Position numbers and translations under genes: made by a program
Source: Verrucomicrobiia bacterium
GTDB lineage: Bacteria > Verrucomicrobiota > Verrucomicrobiia > CAIQCK01
Length of the DNA: 8,138 nt
Assembly: GCA_026417675.1 (NCBI GenBank)
Contig: JAOACV010000080.1
Coordinates: 1-8,138, forward strand
Direction of reading: 5' to 3'
Shown here: in pieces, positions 1 through 6,541 of the stretch
Layout of the letters: the number at the start of each line of letters is the position of its first letter
Position numbering within the stretch: the first letter of the stretch is position 1
Notes under the pieces: model-generated
Seen by the model: the letters and a program-made list of their open reading frames with translations, nothing else
The model's database searches: none
Told to the model about the DNA's origin: nothing

Positions 1-1437
1 CAACTGCCGCGTGGCGGTGATCGCCTTCTTCTCGTTCTCCCACTGCGCCCGCAGCGCGGTGGCCCGGTTCTTCAACTCGGCCAGTTCCTTCTCCAACGCC
101 TTCAGCCGCTCCTGCGAAGCGGGATCCTTTTCCTTCTTCAGCGCCTCGCGCTCGATCTCCAGTTGCATGACGCGCCGGCTGACCTCGTCGAGTTCGGTCG
201 GCATCGAGTCAATCTCCGTTCGCAGCCGCGCGGCGGCCTCGTCCATGAGATCAATCGCCTTGTCCGGCAGGAACCGGTCGCTGACATAGCGGTTCGACAG
301 CGTCGCGGCGGCCACCAGCGCGGCGTCCTTGATGCGGACGCCGTGGTGGACCTCGTAACGCTCGCGCAGGCCGCGCAGGATGCTGATGGTCTCCTCGACG
401 CTCGGCTGGTCCACGAGCACAGTTTGGAACCGCCGCTCCAGCGCCTTGTCCTTCTCGATGTGCTTGCGGTATTCGTCGAGCGTGGTCGCGCCGATGCAGT
501 GCAGTTCTCCGCCTCCCAGCATTGGTTTGAGCCTGTTGCCCGCGTCAATCGGCGCGCCCTCGGCCCGCCCCGCGCCGACGACGGTGTGCAACTCGTCAAT
601 GAAAAGAATGATCCTGCCTTCGGCGGAGGTGACTTCCTTGAGCACGGCCTTGAGTCGCTCCTCGAACTCGCCGCGGAACTTCGCGCCGGCCACCAGCGCG
701 CCCATGTCCAGGCCGACGATGCGCTTGTCTTTCAACCCTTCCGGCACATCGCCGCGCACGATGCGTTGGGCCAGGCCCTCGACAATCGCGGTCTTGCCGA
801 CGCCGGGATCGCCGATGAGCACCGGGTTGTTCTTTGTGCGCCGCGACAAAATCTGGATGCAGCGGCGGATTTCGTCGTCGCGGCCGATGACGGGATCGAG
901 CTTGCCCGACTGCGCGAGCTTGGTGAGGTCGCGCCCGTAGCGTTCGAGCGCCTGGTAGGTCGCCTCCGGTGTCGGCGAGGTCACGCGCTGGTTGCCGCGC
1001 ACCGCGGCGAGCGACTTCATCAGCTTGTCGCGAGTCAGGCCGGCTTCCGTCAGGATGCGCGCCGCGGCTTCGCGACGACCCTCGTCGAGCATGGCCAGCA
1101 GCAAGTGTTCGACGCTGACATACTGGTCTTGCATCTTCTTCGCCTCGCGCTGGGCGGCGTCGAGCAGGCGCGTGAGCCGCTGGGTCACATAAACTTGGTC
1201 GGCGCCCTGGCCGTGCACGGCCGGCTTCGACGCCAGCGCGCGTTCCACATCCCCTGAGACCGCGTTCGGATCGGCCCCCGCATGCTGCAGGATGCGGGGC
1301 GCGAGCCCCTCGGTATCCTCCAGCAGCGCGGCGAGCAGGTGCTCCGGCTCCAGTTGCTGGTGATGATGGCGCGCGGCGATGGTTTGCGCGTGTTGCAGCG
1401 CCTCCTGCGCCTTCTCGGTGAATTGATTGAGGTTCAT
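1..1437 (-). CDS. clpB: ATP-dependent chaperone/disaggregase ClpB (Hsp100), N-terminal part, cut by window edge
   Basis: ClpB is a cytosolic hexameric AAA+ machine that threads aggregated proteins through its pore and works with DnaK/DnaJ/GrpE. The visible 479 codons start [14 protein letters not shown], a typical ClpB N-terminus. They cover the double Clp-N repeat (about 1-145), then NBD1 with Walker A GDPGVGKT at 209-216, pore-loop KFRG around F254 (Tyr in E. coli, a conservative change), Walker [11 protein letters not shown] with catalytic E282, and the arginine-finger pair LERRF at R335/R336. These positions are all about 3-4 residues beyond those of E. coli ClpB, so the frame is intact. 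From about residue 410 the charged, coiled-coil middle domain begins, and the window ends inside it. The middle domain separates ClpB from ClpA and ClpC. The rest of the middle domain and NBD2 (family length about 860 residues) lie outside the window. The start has only a weak GGCGAG-like Shine-Dalgarno. hsp20 lies 118 bp upstream on the same strand. Confidence 0.97.
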   Translation of the reverse strand, partial: MNLNQFTEKAQEALQHAQTIAARHHHQQLEPEHLLAALLEDTEGLAPRILQHAGADPNAVSGDVERALASKPAVHGQGADQVYVTQRLTRLLDAAQREAKKMQDQYVSVEHLLLAMLDEGRREAAARILTEAGLTRDKLMKSLAAVRGNQRVTSPTPEATYQALERYGRDLTKLAQSGKLDPVIGRDDEIRRCIQILSRRTKNNPVLIGDPGVGKTAIVEGLAQRIVRGDVPEGLKDKRIVGLDMGALVAGAKFRGEFEERLKAVLKEVTSAEGRIILFIDELHTVVGAGRAEGAPIDAGNRLKPMLGGGELHCIGATTLDEYRKHIEKDKALERRFQTVLVDQPSVEETISILRGLRERYEVHHGVRIKDAALVAAATLSNRYVSDRFLPDKAIDLMDEAAARLRTEIDSMPTELDEVSRRVMQLEIEREALKKEKDPASQERLKALEKELAELKNRATALRAQWENEKKAITATRQL

Positions 1438-1463
1438 GTTTGCTCGCCGCGTTCGTGGCGCCT

Positions 1464-1492
1464 TGTGTAAACGCCCGGGCCGCTCTCGTCAA
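1464..1492 (-). promoter_or_regulatory. Candidate sigma70-type promoter for clpB
   Basis: On the minus strand TTGACG (1487-1492, 5 of 6 to the -35 consensus) is followed after exactly 17 bases by TACACA (1464-1469, a weak -10). This would start RNA about 20 bases before the clpB ATG. It would let clpB be transcribed on its own as well as by read-through from hsp20. No CIRCE element (TTAGCACTC-N9-GAGTGCTAA) or convincing sigma32 promoter was seen here. It is a consensus match only. Confidence 0.3.
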
Positions 1493-1505
1493 CCAGCCCG
1501 GGCGT
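1471..1505. repeat. Perfect 10-bp GC-rich inverted repeat between hsp20 and clpB
   Basis: ACGCCCGGGC (1471-1480) and GCCCGGGCGT (1496-1505) are exact inverse complements around a 15-base loop. As minus-strand RNA this is a stable hairpin about 50 nt after the hsp20 stop, followed only by UUUACAC, so it would be a poor intrinsic terminator. It may be an attenuator or an mRNA 3'-end stabiliser that lowers clpB relative to hsp20. As DNA, its arms sit either side of the proposed -35 of clpB, so a repressor operator is the alternative. Confidence 0.55.
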
Positions 1506-1555
1506 CGCGTCAACTCTTGCGTGGCGGCTTACAGTGGCCACGCGCCGGCACTCCG

Positions 1556-2023
1556 TCAATTGACCTTGACCTGGATCTGCTTCGGTTTCGCTTCGGGCTT
1601 CTTCGGCAACACGACCTTGAGCACGCCGCTCTCATAGGTCGCGCGGATCTTCTCCGAATCCACCGTATGCGGCAGATCAATCGCGCGGTAGAACTTGCCG
1701 GTCCAGCGCTCCATCCGATAGTAGTTCTCTTCCTTGACCTCGGAGGACTGCTTGCGCTCGCCCTCAACGACCAGGGTGTCGTCGTGGACGGTCACGTTGA
1801 TGTCCTCCTGCTTCAGGCCGGGCACCTCGCACTGAACCACCAGTTCATCCTTGGTCTCGTAAATATCCATCGGGGGCGTCCAGAACGTGTCGGCCACCCG
1901 CCGGGTGCCGGTCTCCGGAAACCGCGCCAGCGATGAGCTGAACAAGCGGTTCATTTCCTCTTGCAGTTCCTCCATCGCTCGGAACGGATCCCACGTCGGT
2001 CGAGTCCACTTCATGATTGCCAT
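1556..2023 (-). CDS. hsp20: Small heat-shock protein, Hsp20/alpha-crystallin family
   Basis: ATP-independent holdase: oligomers bind unfolding proteins in the cytosol and keep them refoldable by DnaK and ClpB. The 155-residue product is of normal family length. A hydrophobic, aromatic N-terminal arm (MAIMKWTRPTWDPF, then a helix to about residue 32) precedes the alpha-crystallin domain (about 47-141). Visible marks are PPMDIYE, the EVPGLKQEDINV stretch, VVEGER at 85-90, YYRMER-x-x-GKFYR, and the strand motif ESGVLKVVLPK with GVL at 133-135. The short C-terminal tail carries I150-Q-V152, the I-x-I/V motif that docks into a neighbouring subunit. The start at 2023 is set by a strong Shine-Dalgarno. 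The frame stays open 36 codons further upstream, but that stretch (MPSGIDVAF onward) does not look like Hsp20 sequence and has no ribosome site. clpB follows 118 bp downstream, which suggests one stress-response unit. Confidence 0.96.
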   Translation of the reverse strand: MAIMKWTRPTWDPFRAMEELQEEMNRLFSSSLARFPETGTRRVADTFWTPPMDIYETKDELVVQCEVPGLKQEDINVTVHDDTLVVEGERKQSSEVKEENYYRMERWTGKFYRAIDLPHTVDSEKIRATYESGVLKVVLPKKPEAKPKQIQVKVN

Positions 2024-2031
2024 GGTTATCA

Positions 2032-2038
2032 CTCCTTT
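2032..2038 (-). promoter_or_regulatory. Strong ribosome binding site of hsp20
   Basis: The minus strand reads AAAGGAG, then the 8 bases TGATAACC, then the hsp20 ATG at 2023. This is a near-ideal Shine-Dalgarno at normal spacing and fixes the start against the longer open frame upstream. It is the only strong Shine-Dalgarno among the five genes here; the others have weak or no sites. Confidence 0.85.
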
Positions 2039-2109
2039 CGTCCGTTTCAGATTGTCGTTGTTACCGCCGGCTGGACTTTCAGTTATCCAACCGGCGCTTT
2101 TGCGAAAGG
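2034..2109 (-). promoter_or_regulatory. Possible structured hsp20 leader that sequesters the Shine-Dalgarno
   Basis: On the minus strand CCTTTCG (2103-2109) is an exact 7-base complement of CGAAAGG (2034-2040), which overlaps the hsp20 Shine-Dalgarno. Enclosed between them is an 11-bp inverted repeat, CGCCGGTTGGA (2086-2096) against TCCAGCCGGCG (2065-2075), with a 10-base loop and one G-U pair. Folded as RNA, the inner hairpin would bring the arms together and cover the ribosome site, which is the logic of heat-labile leaders in many Hsp20 genes. This needs transcription to begin upstream of about 2110. If RNA instead starts near 2075, from the weak TTGCCT-N19-GATAAC pair (2107-2112 and 2082-2087), the inner repeat would be an operator. 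Confidence 0.35.
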
Positions 2110-2272
2110 CAACGTCAATGCCAGAGGGCACTGCTTTACCTAAGCCCTTGCAATTTCGAGGTAAACGACGAACGATCGGGAATGGCCTGCGTCACGATGG
2201 CTCACATCAACCGGCGCAGCGAAACGCCTTGTGCGCCACTATTTCTCTTCTCCCAGGGCCTTGGTCTTTGCC

Positions 2273-3424
2273 CTACGGCAACAAGGCCACCGCACGCTCC
2301 AGTTCGGCCTCAGTGTTGTAAAAGTGCGGCGAGAAACGCAGCAGCTTCACGCCTTGGCGCGTAACGCGCAACGAAGTGACAACAGCCGCCTCACTGAGCC
2401 GCGCATGAATTGCCTCCATGTCCGCTCCGGGTTTGTGGCAACTCACGATTCCGGTCATGGACGAGCCGCTGGTCGGGCCGACGATTACGTAGCCTTTCGC
2501 CTGTAAGCGCGACACCAGCCAGCCAGCCAGCGCGAGCACCCGATGCTCGATGTTCTCAATGCCGAGGTCGCCAATGAGCTGCAAACACGCGCGCAGACCC
2601 ACGATGCCGGTCAGGTTCAGTGCCCCCGGTTCGTAGCGTCCCGCGTGGGCGGCGAACTCGATCGTATCCTGCGCAATGAAGCCGGGACTGATGACGTTCA
2701 TCGCGCCCAGCAACGTGGGGCGCAGTCGGCTGAAATGCTCGCGCCGCACGAAGAGCACGCCGCTTGCGTTCGGGCCGAGCAGCCACTTGTGAGAGTCCGC
2801 CGCGAGGAAATCCACATGCTCCACCGTCGTGCGCAGCGCGCCGAGCGTCTGGATGCCGTCCACGCAGAACAAGACGCCCCGCTCGCGCAGAAAGCGCCCG
2901 ACGGCCGCGATGTCAAGCCGGAAGCCCGTCAGAAAATGCGCCGATGCCAGCGCCACCAGCCGCGTGCGCCCGTCCACCGCCTCCGCAACCGACTCCAGCG
3001 TAATCTCGCCGGGCCGGGCGGGGCGCACGGTGCGGACTTCCACCGTTTCGCCGCCGCGCGAACGCCATGGATAAACGTTGGTCGGGTAGTCGTCCCCGTA
3101 GCAGACGATGTTCGAGCTGGGTGTGAAATCGAGGCCATTGGCCACCAGGGACAAGCCGAGCGCGGTCGGACCGAGCAACGCAATCTCCTGCGCCATGCAG
3201 CCGAGCAGTTGTGCCGCAAGCTGGCGTGTCTCCAGCACGAAACCGCGCGGCAGACAATCCTCCTGCCCGTCGCGCGCCGCCGCCGCGAGATACTCCCGCA
3301 TCGCTTCCGCGACGCACCGCGGCAACGGCGACGTGCCGGCGTGGGCCAGAAAAATCTTCTTCGCGACGACCGGGAATTCCCGCTGTCTCAGCGATTCGTC
3401 GCGCAACAATTCGTCCAACGTCAT
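2273..3424 (-). CDS. Class V aminotransferase-fold PLP-dependent enzyme (SufS-like fold, without desulfurase Cys loop)
   Basis: A 383-residue cytosolic fold-type I PLP enzyme. It begins MTLDELLRDESLRQREF and has the N-terminal substrate-loop motif FLAHAGTSPLP (25-35). The cofactor site is clear: ASAHFLTGFR (160-169), D189 and Q192 in VDGIQTLGA for the pyridine ring, then AADSHKWLLGP with the Schiff-base lysine K213 after H212. The C-terminal small domain ends LLRFSPHFYNTEAELERAV, typical of isopenicillin-N-epimerase- and kynureninase-like members. The RxGHHC loop that carries the catalytic cysteine of SufS-type desulfurases is not there; VTSLRVTRQGVK takes its place. I therefore do not call it a cysteine desulfurase. 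It could be an aminotransferase, lyase or epimerase with unknown substrate. Neighbours give no pathway. The start at 3424 has no good Shine-Dalgarno; a promoter-like sequence ends 7 bases before the ATG. It is divergent from the beta-helix gene. Confidence 0.93.
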   Translation of the reverse strand: MTLDELLRDESLRQREFPVVAKKIFLAHAGTSPLPRCVAEAMREYLAAAARDGQEDCLPRGFVLETRQLAAQLLGCMAQEIALLGPTALGLSLVANGLDFTPSSNIVCYGDDYPTNVYPWRSRGGETVEVRTVRPARPGEITLESVAEAVDGRTRLVALASAHFLTGFRLDIAAVGRFLRERGVLFCVDGIQTLGALRTTVEHVDFLAADSHKWLLGPNASGVLFVRREHFSRLRPTLLGAMNVISPGFIAQDTIEFAAHAGRYEPGALNLTGIVGLRACLQLIGDLGIENIEHRVLALAGWLVSRLQAKGYVIVGPTSGSSMTGIVSCHKPGADMEAIHARLSEAAVVTSLRVTRQGVKLLRFSPHFYNTEAELERAVALLP

Positions 3425-3431
3425 GCCGCCG

Positions 3432-3459
3432 ACTTTACACTTGCATGGCGGGGAATCAA
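3432..3459 (-). promoter_or_regulatory. Candidate promoter of the aminotransferase gene, predicting a leaderless mRNA
   Basis: The minus strand shows TTGATT (3454-3459), 16 bases, then TAAAGT (3432-3437), each matching 4 of 6 consensus positions. Only 7 bases separate the -10 from the ATG at 3424, so transcription would begin at or next to the start codon. This fits the lack of a Shine-Dalgarno. It is read from consensus only. Confidence 0.4.
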
Positions 3460-3497
3460 CCGGGGCATCGGGGTTTCTCCTCGCCCCGCATTACGGA

Positions 3498-3542
3498 GCG
3501 TTGACCCCGCGCGGGGCAACGCCTAGAGTCGCGCGCGTTGCC
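3498..3542. promoter_or_regulatory. Candidate operator: three alternating GCGTTG half-sites over the beta-helix promoter
   Basis: GCGTTG occurs at 3498-3503, inverted as CAACGC at 3517-3522, and direct again within GCGTTGCC at 3535-3542. The first pair forms a 12-base-per-arm inverted repeat around CCCCGCGCGGGG (3505-3516), broken only by the unpaired A3504. The second pair gives a perfect 8-bp inverted repeat, GGCAACGC (3515-3522) and GCGTTGCC (3535-3542), spaced 12 bases. Together they cover the -35, the spacer and both sides of the -10, as expected of a repressor array. The hairpin of the first pair has no loop, so it is more likely a protein site than an RNA structure. Confidence 0.5.
3501..3529 (+). 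promoter_or_regulatory. Sigma70-type promoter of the beta-helix gene
   Basis: TTGACC (3501-3506, 5 of 6 to consensus), a 17-base spacer, and TAGAGT (3524-3529, 4 of 6). Initiation about 7 bases further on would leave a leader of only some 11-12 nt before the ATG at 3548. No Shine-Dalgarno is present in that leader. The 123-bp gap also holds the divergent aminotransferase promoter. Confidence 0.6.
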
Positions 3543-3547
3543 GATTC

Positions 3548-6541
3548 ATGAAACACCGCTTGTTTGCGCTGATCGCCTGTTTTTGCATCGCCGCCGCGCC
3601 GCGACCGAACACCGAGTCGTCGGCAGGCGAGTTTCGTCCTCCGACCATGCCCACCGCGCCCGGCGCACCGGTGATCTACGAACACAGCGCCGAAGCCGGC
3701 CCGGATGAGACGTTTCTGCTCGTTGGTGAAAACCTCGCCACCAACCTCGTCGCGTGGGGCGTCAGCGCCCACGACCGCGCGGGCCAATTCTGGCACCCGC
3801 GCGTTCAGTTTTGCGCCAACGGTCTGCTTGCCGCCACGCTGCCGGAAAAAGCGCAAGATGGGCCATTTGTCGTCTGGGTCAAGAACGCCGCCGGGTATTC
3901 GGAACCGGTTGTGCTCAACCAGCCGCAGCCGTGGTGGTGCTCGCCCGACATCGCGAAGCCCGGCGACATCATCCGCGTCTTCGGGCGCAACCTGGCGCGG
4001 CGCCCGGATGGCGCGGCGGCGTTCGTGAGTTTGCGCGGCGGCGACGGCCGGCTTCGCGGGTGCGAAGTCATTGAAGCTGGCAAATACAACGTCGCGTTTC
4101 GCCTGCCGGAAACGATCGTGGCTGGCGACTATCAAGTCTGGGTCCACGCGGGCCTTTGCGGACCGTATGACGGCCGGGTTGGCGGTGGCGAAACGCTGAA
4201 ACTGCGCGTGGCCAATCGTGTGGCGAGGTCTTCAGCGCGCGTCACGAAAGTTTCCCCCGGCGCCACCGGAGCGGACATTCAACGCGCACTCGATGCCACC
4301 GCCGAGCGCGGCGGCGGCACGGTGGCGTTGCCGGCTCGCGCGTTCCGCTTCAGCGGCACGCTGCGGATTCCCGCGAATGTTACGCTGGCTGGCGAAGAAA
4401 TGGACAGGACCCAGCTCCAGATCGTTCACGACCCCGCCGCGCAGTTTGCGCCGCTGGGCGGCAGCGGATGGAACCAGGCGCCCGGCGCGGTTCACACGCC
4501 CGGCGACACCATTGAATACGAGCTCGACGTGCCCCAAACCGGCGAGTGGGCCGTCTGGCTGCGCTACGCCACCGAGATGTCGCCTTGGAAACAAAACGGC
4601 ATCAGCGGCAACCACGCGCTCATCGTGGACGACGGCGCGCCGGTGCTGTTGGAGAACCTGCCGAACACGGGCGGTTTCGGCGTGTTCAAGTGGTCGAAGT
4701 CCGCAGCGCTGAAGCTGTCCGCCGGCAGACACAAGCTCACATGGAGAAACCTCAAAGGCGGCGGCGTCTCGCTGGACGCGTTTGTGTTCGCGCTCGATCC
4801 GACGTTCGTGGCGACTGATGAACTCACCAAGCTGCGGCAGGTTGTTGAGCCGACCAAGGGCGCGGTTAAATCGGCCGCGAACCTGATCATCCTCCAAGCC
4901 GAGGACTGCGTCCGCTTCGCGGCGAAGGACGGGCAGTTGCGCGTTGGCGATCGCGCGGCGGTGTGGTTGAGCGGTGACGGCGCGGCGGTGAAGAACCTGA
5001 CCATCTTGGGTAACGCCCAGGTCAACATCGGCATCGCCATCCGTTCGCCGGAGCCGCTGGCGTGGCTTGACGGCTGCCGCGTCGAAAACGTCCGCGTGGC
5101 CGACTGCGACGGCAAACAGGCTGAGAACTGCGGCGTCCACGTGCGCTACGCCAGCCGCGCCGTCGTCCGCGGCTGCGACCTGCGGGCCCGCGCGCCATTG
5201 TTCATCAGCGGCGCGCGGCGATGCGAGTTCGCGCGGAACCGTCTGGTCTCCGTGACGCGCTTTGGCGGCAATGCCGAAGCGGCCATCTTGGGCCGTTGCG
5301 AACCGATCGAGGAATGCGTAATCGAAGATAACTCTGTGGCCTCGCCGCCGGGCGCGGAAGCGGGTGGACCGACCGCGCGGCGGCTGTTGTGGTTCTCCAC
5401 GGGCCACGGATCCATCACGCACAACTGGATCGCCCGCAATGGGGTCGAGAGCGCGACCAGCGCGGGCCAGGCGCGCTTCGGCGGCGTGGCGGGCACCGAC
5501 CAGAACGTCGGCGAGATGATTCTGTTCGAGGCGAATCACCGCACCGCTTTCTTTGGGCCATTGGCCGGCGCGGACCCGCAGAGCGTAACGCTGCCGAAGA
5601 CAATCCCGCCGACGCCGGAGGAGCGCTTAGGGAGCGTGAAACGCGATCAGCTTGCATACGACGCGGCGGGCAATGAGACGCCGTTTTGGCCGCCGGACGG
5701 GGACGACGGCACCTTGGAGCCGCCCATCGGCGAGTATTACGTCACCGTCTTTGCAGGCTGCGGCCAGGGCCAGACGCGGCGCGTGGTGCGGCGCGAGGGT
5801 GAGCGGCTGTTGCTGGACCGTCCGTGGCGCGTCGCGCCGGCGAAAGGCTCGGTGGTCGCGGTCGGCACGGCGTTCTATCAGAACCTCATTGTTGGCAACC
5901 ACACGCCGGACGGCATGACCGGCGTCCAGCTCTGGATTTCCTGCGTCGAGAACGTTGTCGCGGCCAACACCATCGCCCGGCAGCGCAAGCCGGGGCTGTT
6001 TCTTTACGCCAACGGCACCACGCTGGCCTCCTCGATGCCGCGCACTTGGAACCGCGGCATCAGTCCGCTGTTCTGGAACGAGTGCGTCGGCAACCGCGTC
6101 GAAGATTGCAGCGCGGGGGCGCTGGTCACCAGCGGCGACTATCCGAGCGTGCCGATCGAGTTCCCCCGCGCGCTTGGCAACGTTCTGCGGCACAATTCGT
6201 TCATCCGCAGCCGCGGCGACGGCGTGATCCTTGCCAGCCGCAGGGCCGCGCCCGGCAGGGACACCTCGCCGTCGGTGGCGGGAACCATCGTTGAGTTCAA
6301 CGTCGTGCGCGACGCGATGACGGCCTATCATGCCGGCGCGAGCGCCGACGCGGCGGTGTTTCGCCGCAATCACGCCTATTTCTGGTATCCGGTGAACAAC
6401 GCCACCAACGCGCCGGTGGCGTTCCAGATTGACGAGCCGGGCGCGACAGTGGCCATCGAGCAAAATTCTGTTGAAGGCAGGAACGGCGTCGGCGAAAAGG
6501 GAATCACCGAAGTGCAGCGCGCGCAAGCGAACGTGAAGTGA
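3548..6541 (+). CDS. Secreted multi-domain right-handed beta-helix (pectate-lyase-like) protein
   Basis: A 997-residue protein, complete. The N-terminus MKHRLFALIACFCIAAA is a signal peptide; LIAC at 8-11 also fits a lipobox, though the hydrophobic core before it is short. Residues about 38-125 and 126-222 look like two IPT/TIG-type beta-sandwich modules (GPDETFLLVGENL; KPGDIIRVFGRNL). The beta-helix opens at about 238 with GADIQRALDATAERGGG and PANVTLAGEE, the usual start of pectate-lyase-3-type folds. It is interrupted at about 295-418 by a beta-sandwich resembling a CBM6/35-like module (GEWAVWLRYA; LSAGRHKLTWRNLKGGG; LDAFVF). The helix resumes at about 470 with many N-x-[IV] rungs (VKNLTILGN, CRVENVRVADCD, LGNVLRHNSFIRS) to the C-terminus. 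At 737-765 sits GQGQTRRVV followed by LLLDRPWRVAP, a small hairpin element often seen in large beta-helix enzymes. Catalytic residues of a specific PL or GH family are not identifiable, so enzyme activity on a polysaccharide is inferred. No Shine-Dalgarno. Confidence 0.9.
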   Translation: MKHRLFALIACFCIAAAPRPNTESSAGEFRPPTMPTAPGAPVIYEHSAEAGPDETFLLVGENLATNLVAWGVSAHDRAGQFWHPRVQFCANGLLAATLPEKAQDGPFVVWVKNAAGYSEPVVLNQPQPWWCSPDIAKPGDIIRVFGRNLARRPDGAAAFVSLRGGDGRLRGCEVIEAGKYNVAFRLPETIVAGDYQVWVHAGLCGPYDGRVGGGETLKLRVANRVARSSARVTKVSPGATGADIQRALDATAERGGGTVALPARAFRFSGTLRIPANVTLAGEEMDRTQLQIVHDPAAQFAPLGGSGWNQAPGAVHTPGDTIEYELDVPQTGEWAVWLRYATEMSPWKQNGISGNHALIVDDGAPVLLENLPNTGGFGVFKWSKSAALKLSAGRHKLTWRNLKGGGVSLDAFVFALDPTFVATDELTKLRQVVEPTKGAVKSAANLIILQAEDCVRFAAKDGQLRVGDRAAVWLSGDGAAVKNLTILGNAQVNIGIAIRSPEPLAWLDGCRVENVRVADCDGKQAENCGVHVRYASRAVVRGCDLRARAPLFISGARRCEFARNRLVSVTRFGGNAEAAILGRCEPIEECVIEDNSVASPPGAEAGGPTARRLLWFSTGHGSITHNWIARNGVESATSAGQARFGGVAGTDQNVGEMILFEANHRTAFFGPLAGADPQSVTLPKTIPPTPEERLGSVKRDQLAYDAAGNETPFWPPDGDDGTLEPPIGEYYVTVFAGCGQGQTRRVVRREGERLLLDRPWRVAPAKGSVVAVGTAFYQNLIVGNHTPDGMTGVQLWISCVENVVAANTIARQRKPGLFLYANGTTLASSMPRTWNRGISPLFWNECVGNRVEDCSAGALVTSGDYPSVPIEFPRALGNVLRHNSFIRSRGDGVILASRRAAPGRDTSPSVAGTIVEFNVVRDAMTAYHAGASADAAVFRRNHAYFWYPVNNATNAPVAFQIDEPGATVAIEQNSVEGRNGVGEKGITEVQRAQANVK

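Larger units (their letters stand above)
2024..2272. other. Intergenic region upstream of hsp20
   Basis: This 249-bp stretch separates the aminotransferase stop from the hsp20 start, both on the minus strand, and I see no credible gene in it. It is less GC-rich than its flanks. Besides the ribosome site and leader structure it holds a perfect 7-bp inverted repeat, TTTACCT (2135-2141) and AGGTAAA (2159-2165), with a 17-base spacer and 24-bp phasing. That arrangement suits a dimeric regulator. No clear sigma32 promoter, CIRCE box or strong intrinsic terminator for the aminotransferase was found. The best sigma70-like match, TTGCCT-N19-GATAAC, is weak. Confidence 0.5.

Noticed and set aside
163..1257. 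Plus-strand open frame of 364 codons opposite clpB
   Set aside because: It is the antisense shadow of a clear ClpB frame in GC-rich DNA; the translation is Arg/Ala/His-rich low-complexity text without a domain.
2024..2131. Longer hsp20 start adding 36 residues
   Set aside because: The extension is not like any Hsp20 arm, and the AAAGGAG site belongs to the ATG at 2023.
1438..2272. CIRCE/HrcA operator or sigma32 promoter for the heat-shock genes
   Set aside because: Neither TTAGCACTC-N9-GAGTGCTAA nor a CTTGAAA/CCCCAT pair at usual spacing was found in either intergenic stretch.
3450..3473. Possible G-quadruplex (three GGGG tracts)
   Set aside because: Only three full tracts are present and no fourth lies at suitable distance.
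2543..3526. Plus-strand open frame of 327 codons opposite the aminotransferase
   Set aside because: It overlaps nearly all of a convincing PLP enzyme gene, crosses its promoter region, has no ribosome site and shows no recognisable motif.
4232..5539. Minus-strand open frame of 435 codons opposite the beta-helix gene
   Set aside because: Antisense to a protein with coherent signal peptide and repeat structure; its residues are the Arg/Ala/Val/His mixture expected of a GC-rich shadow.
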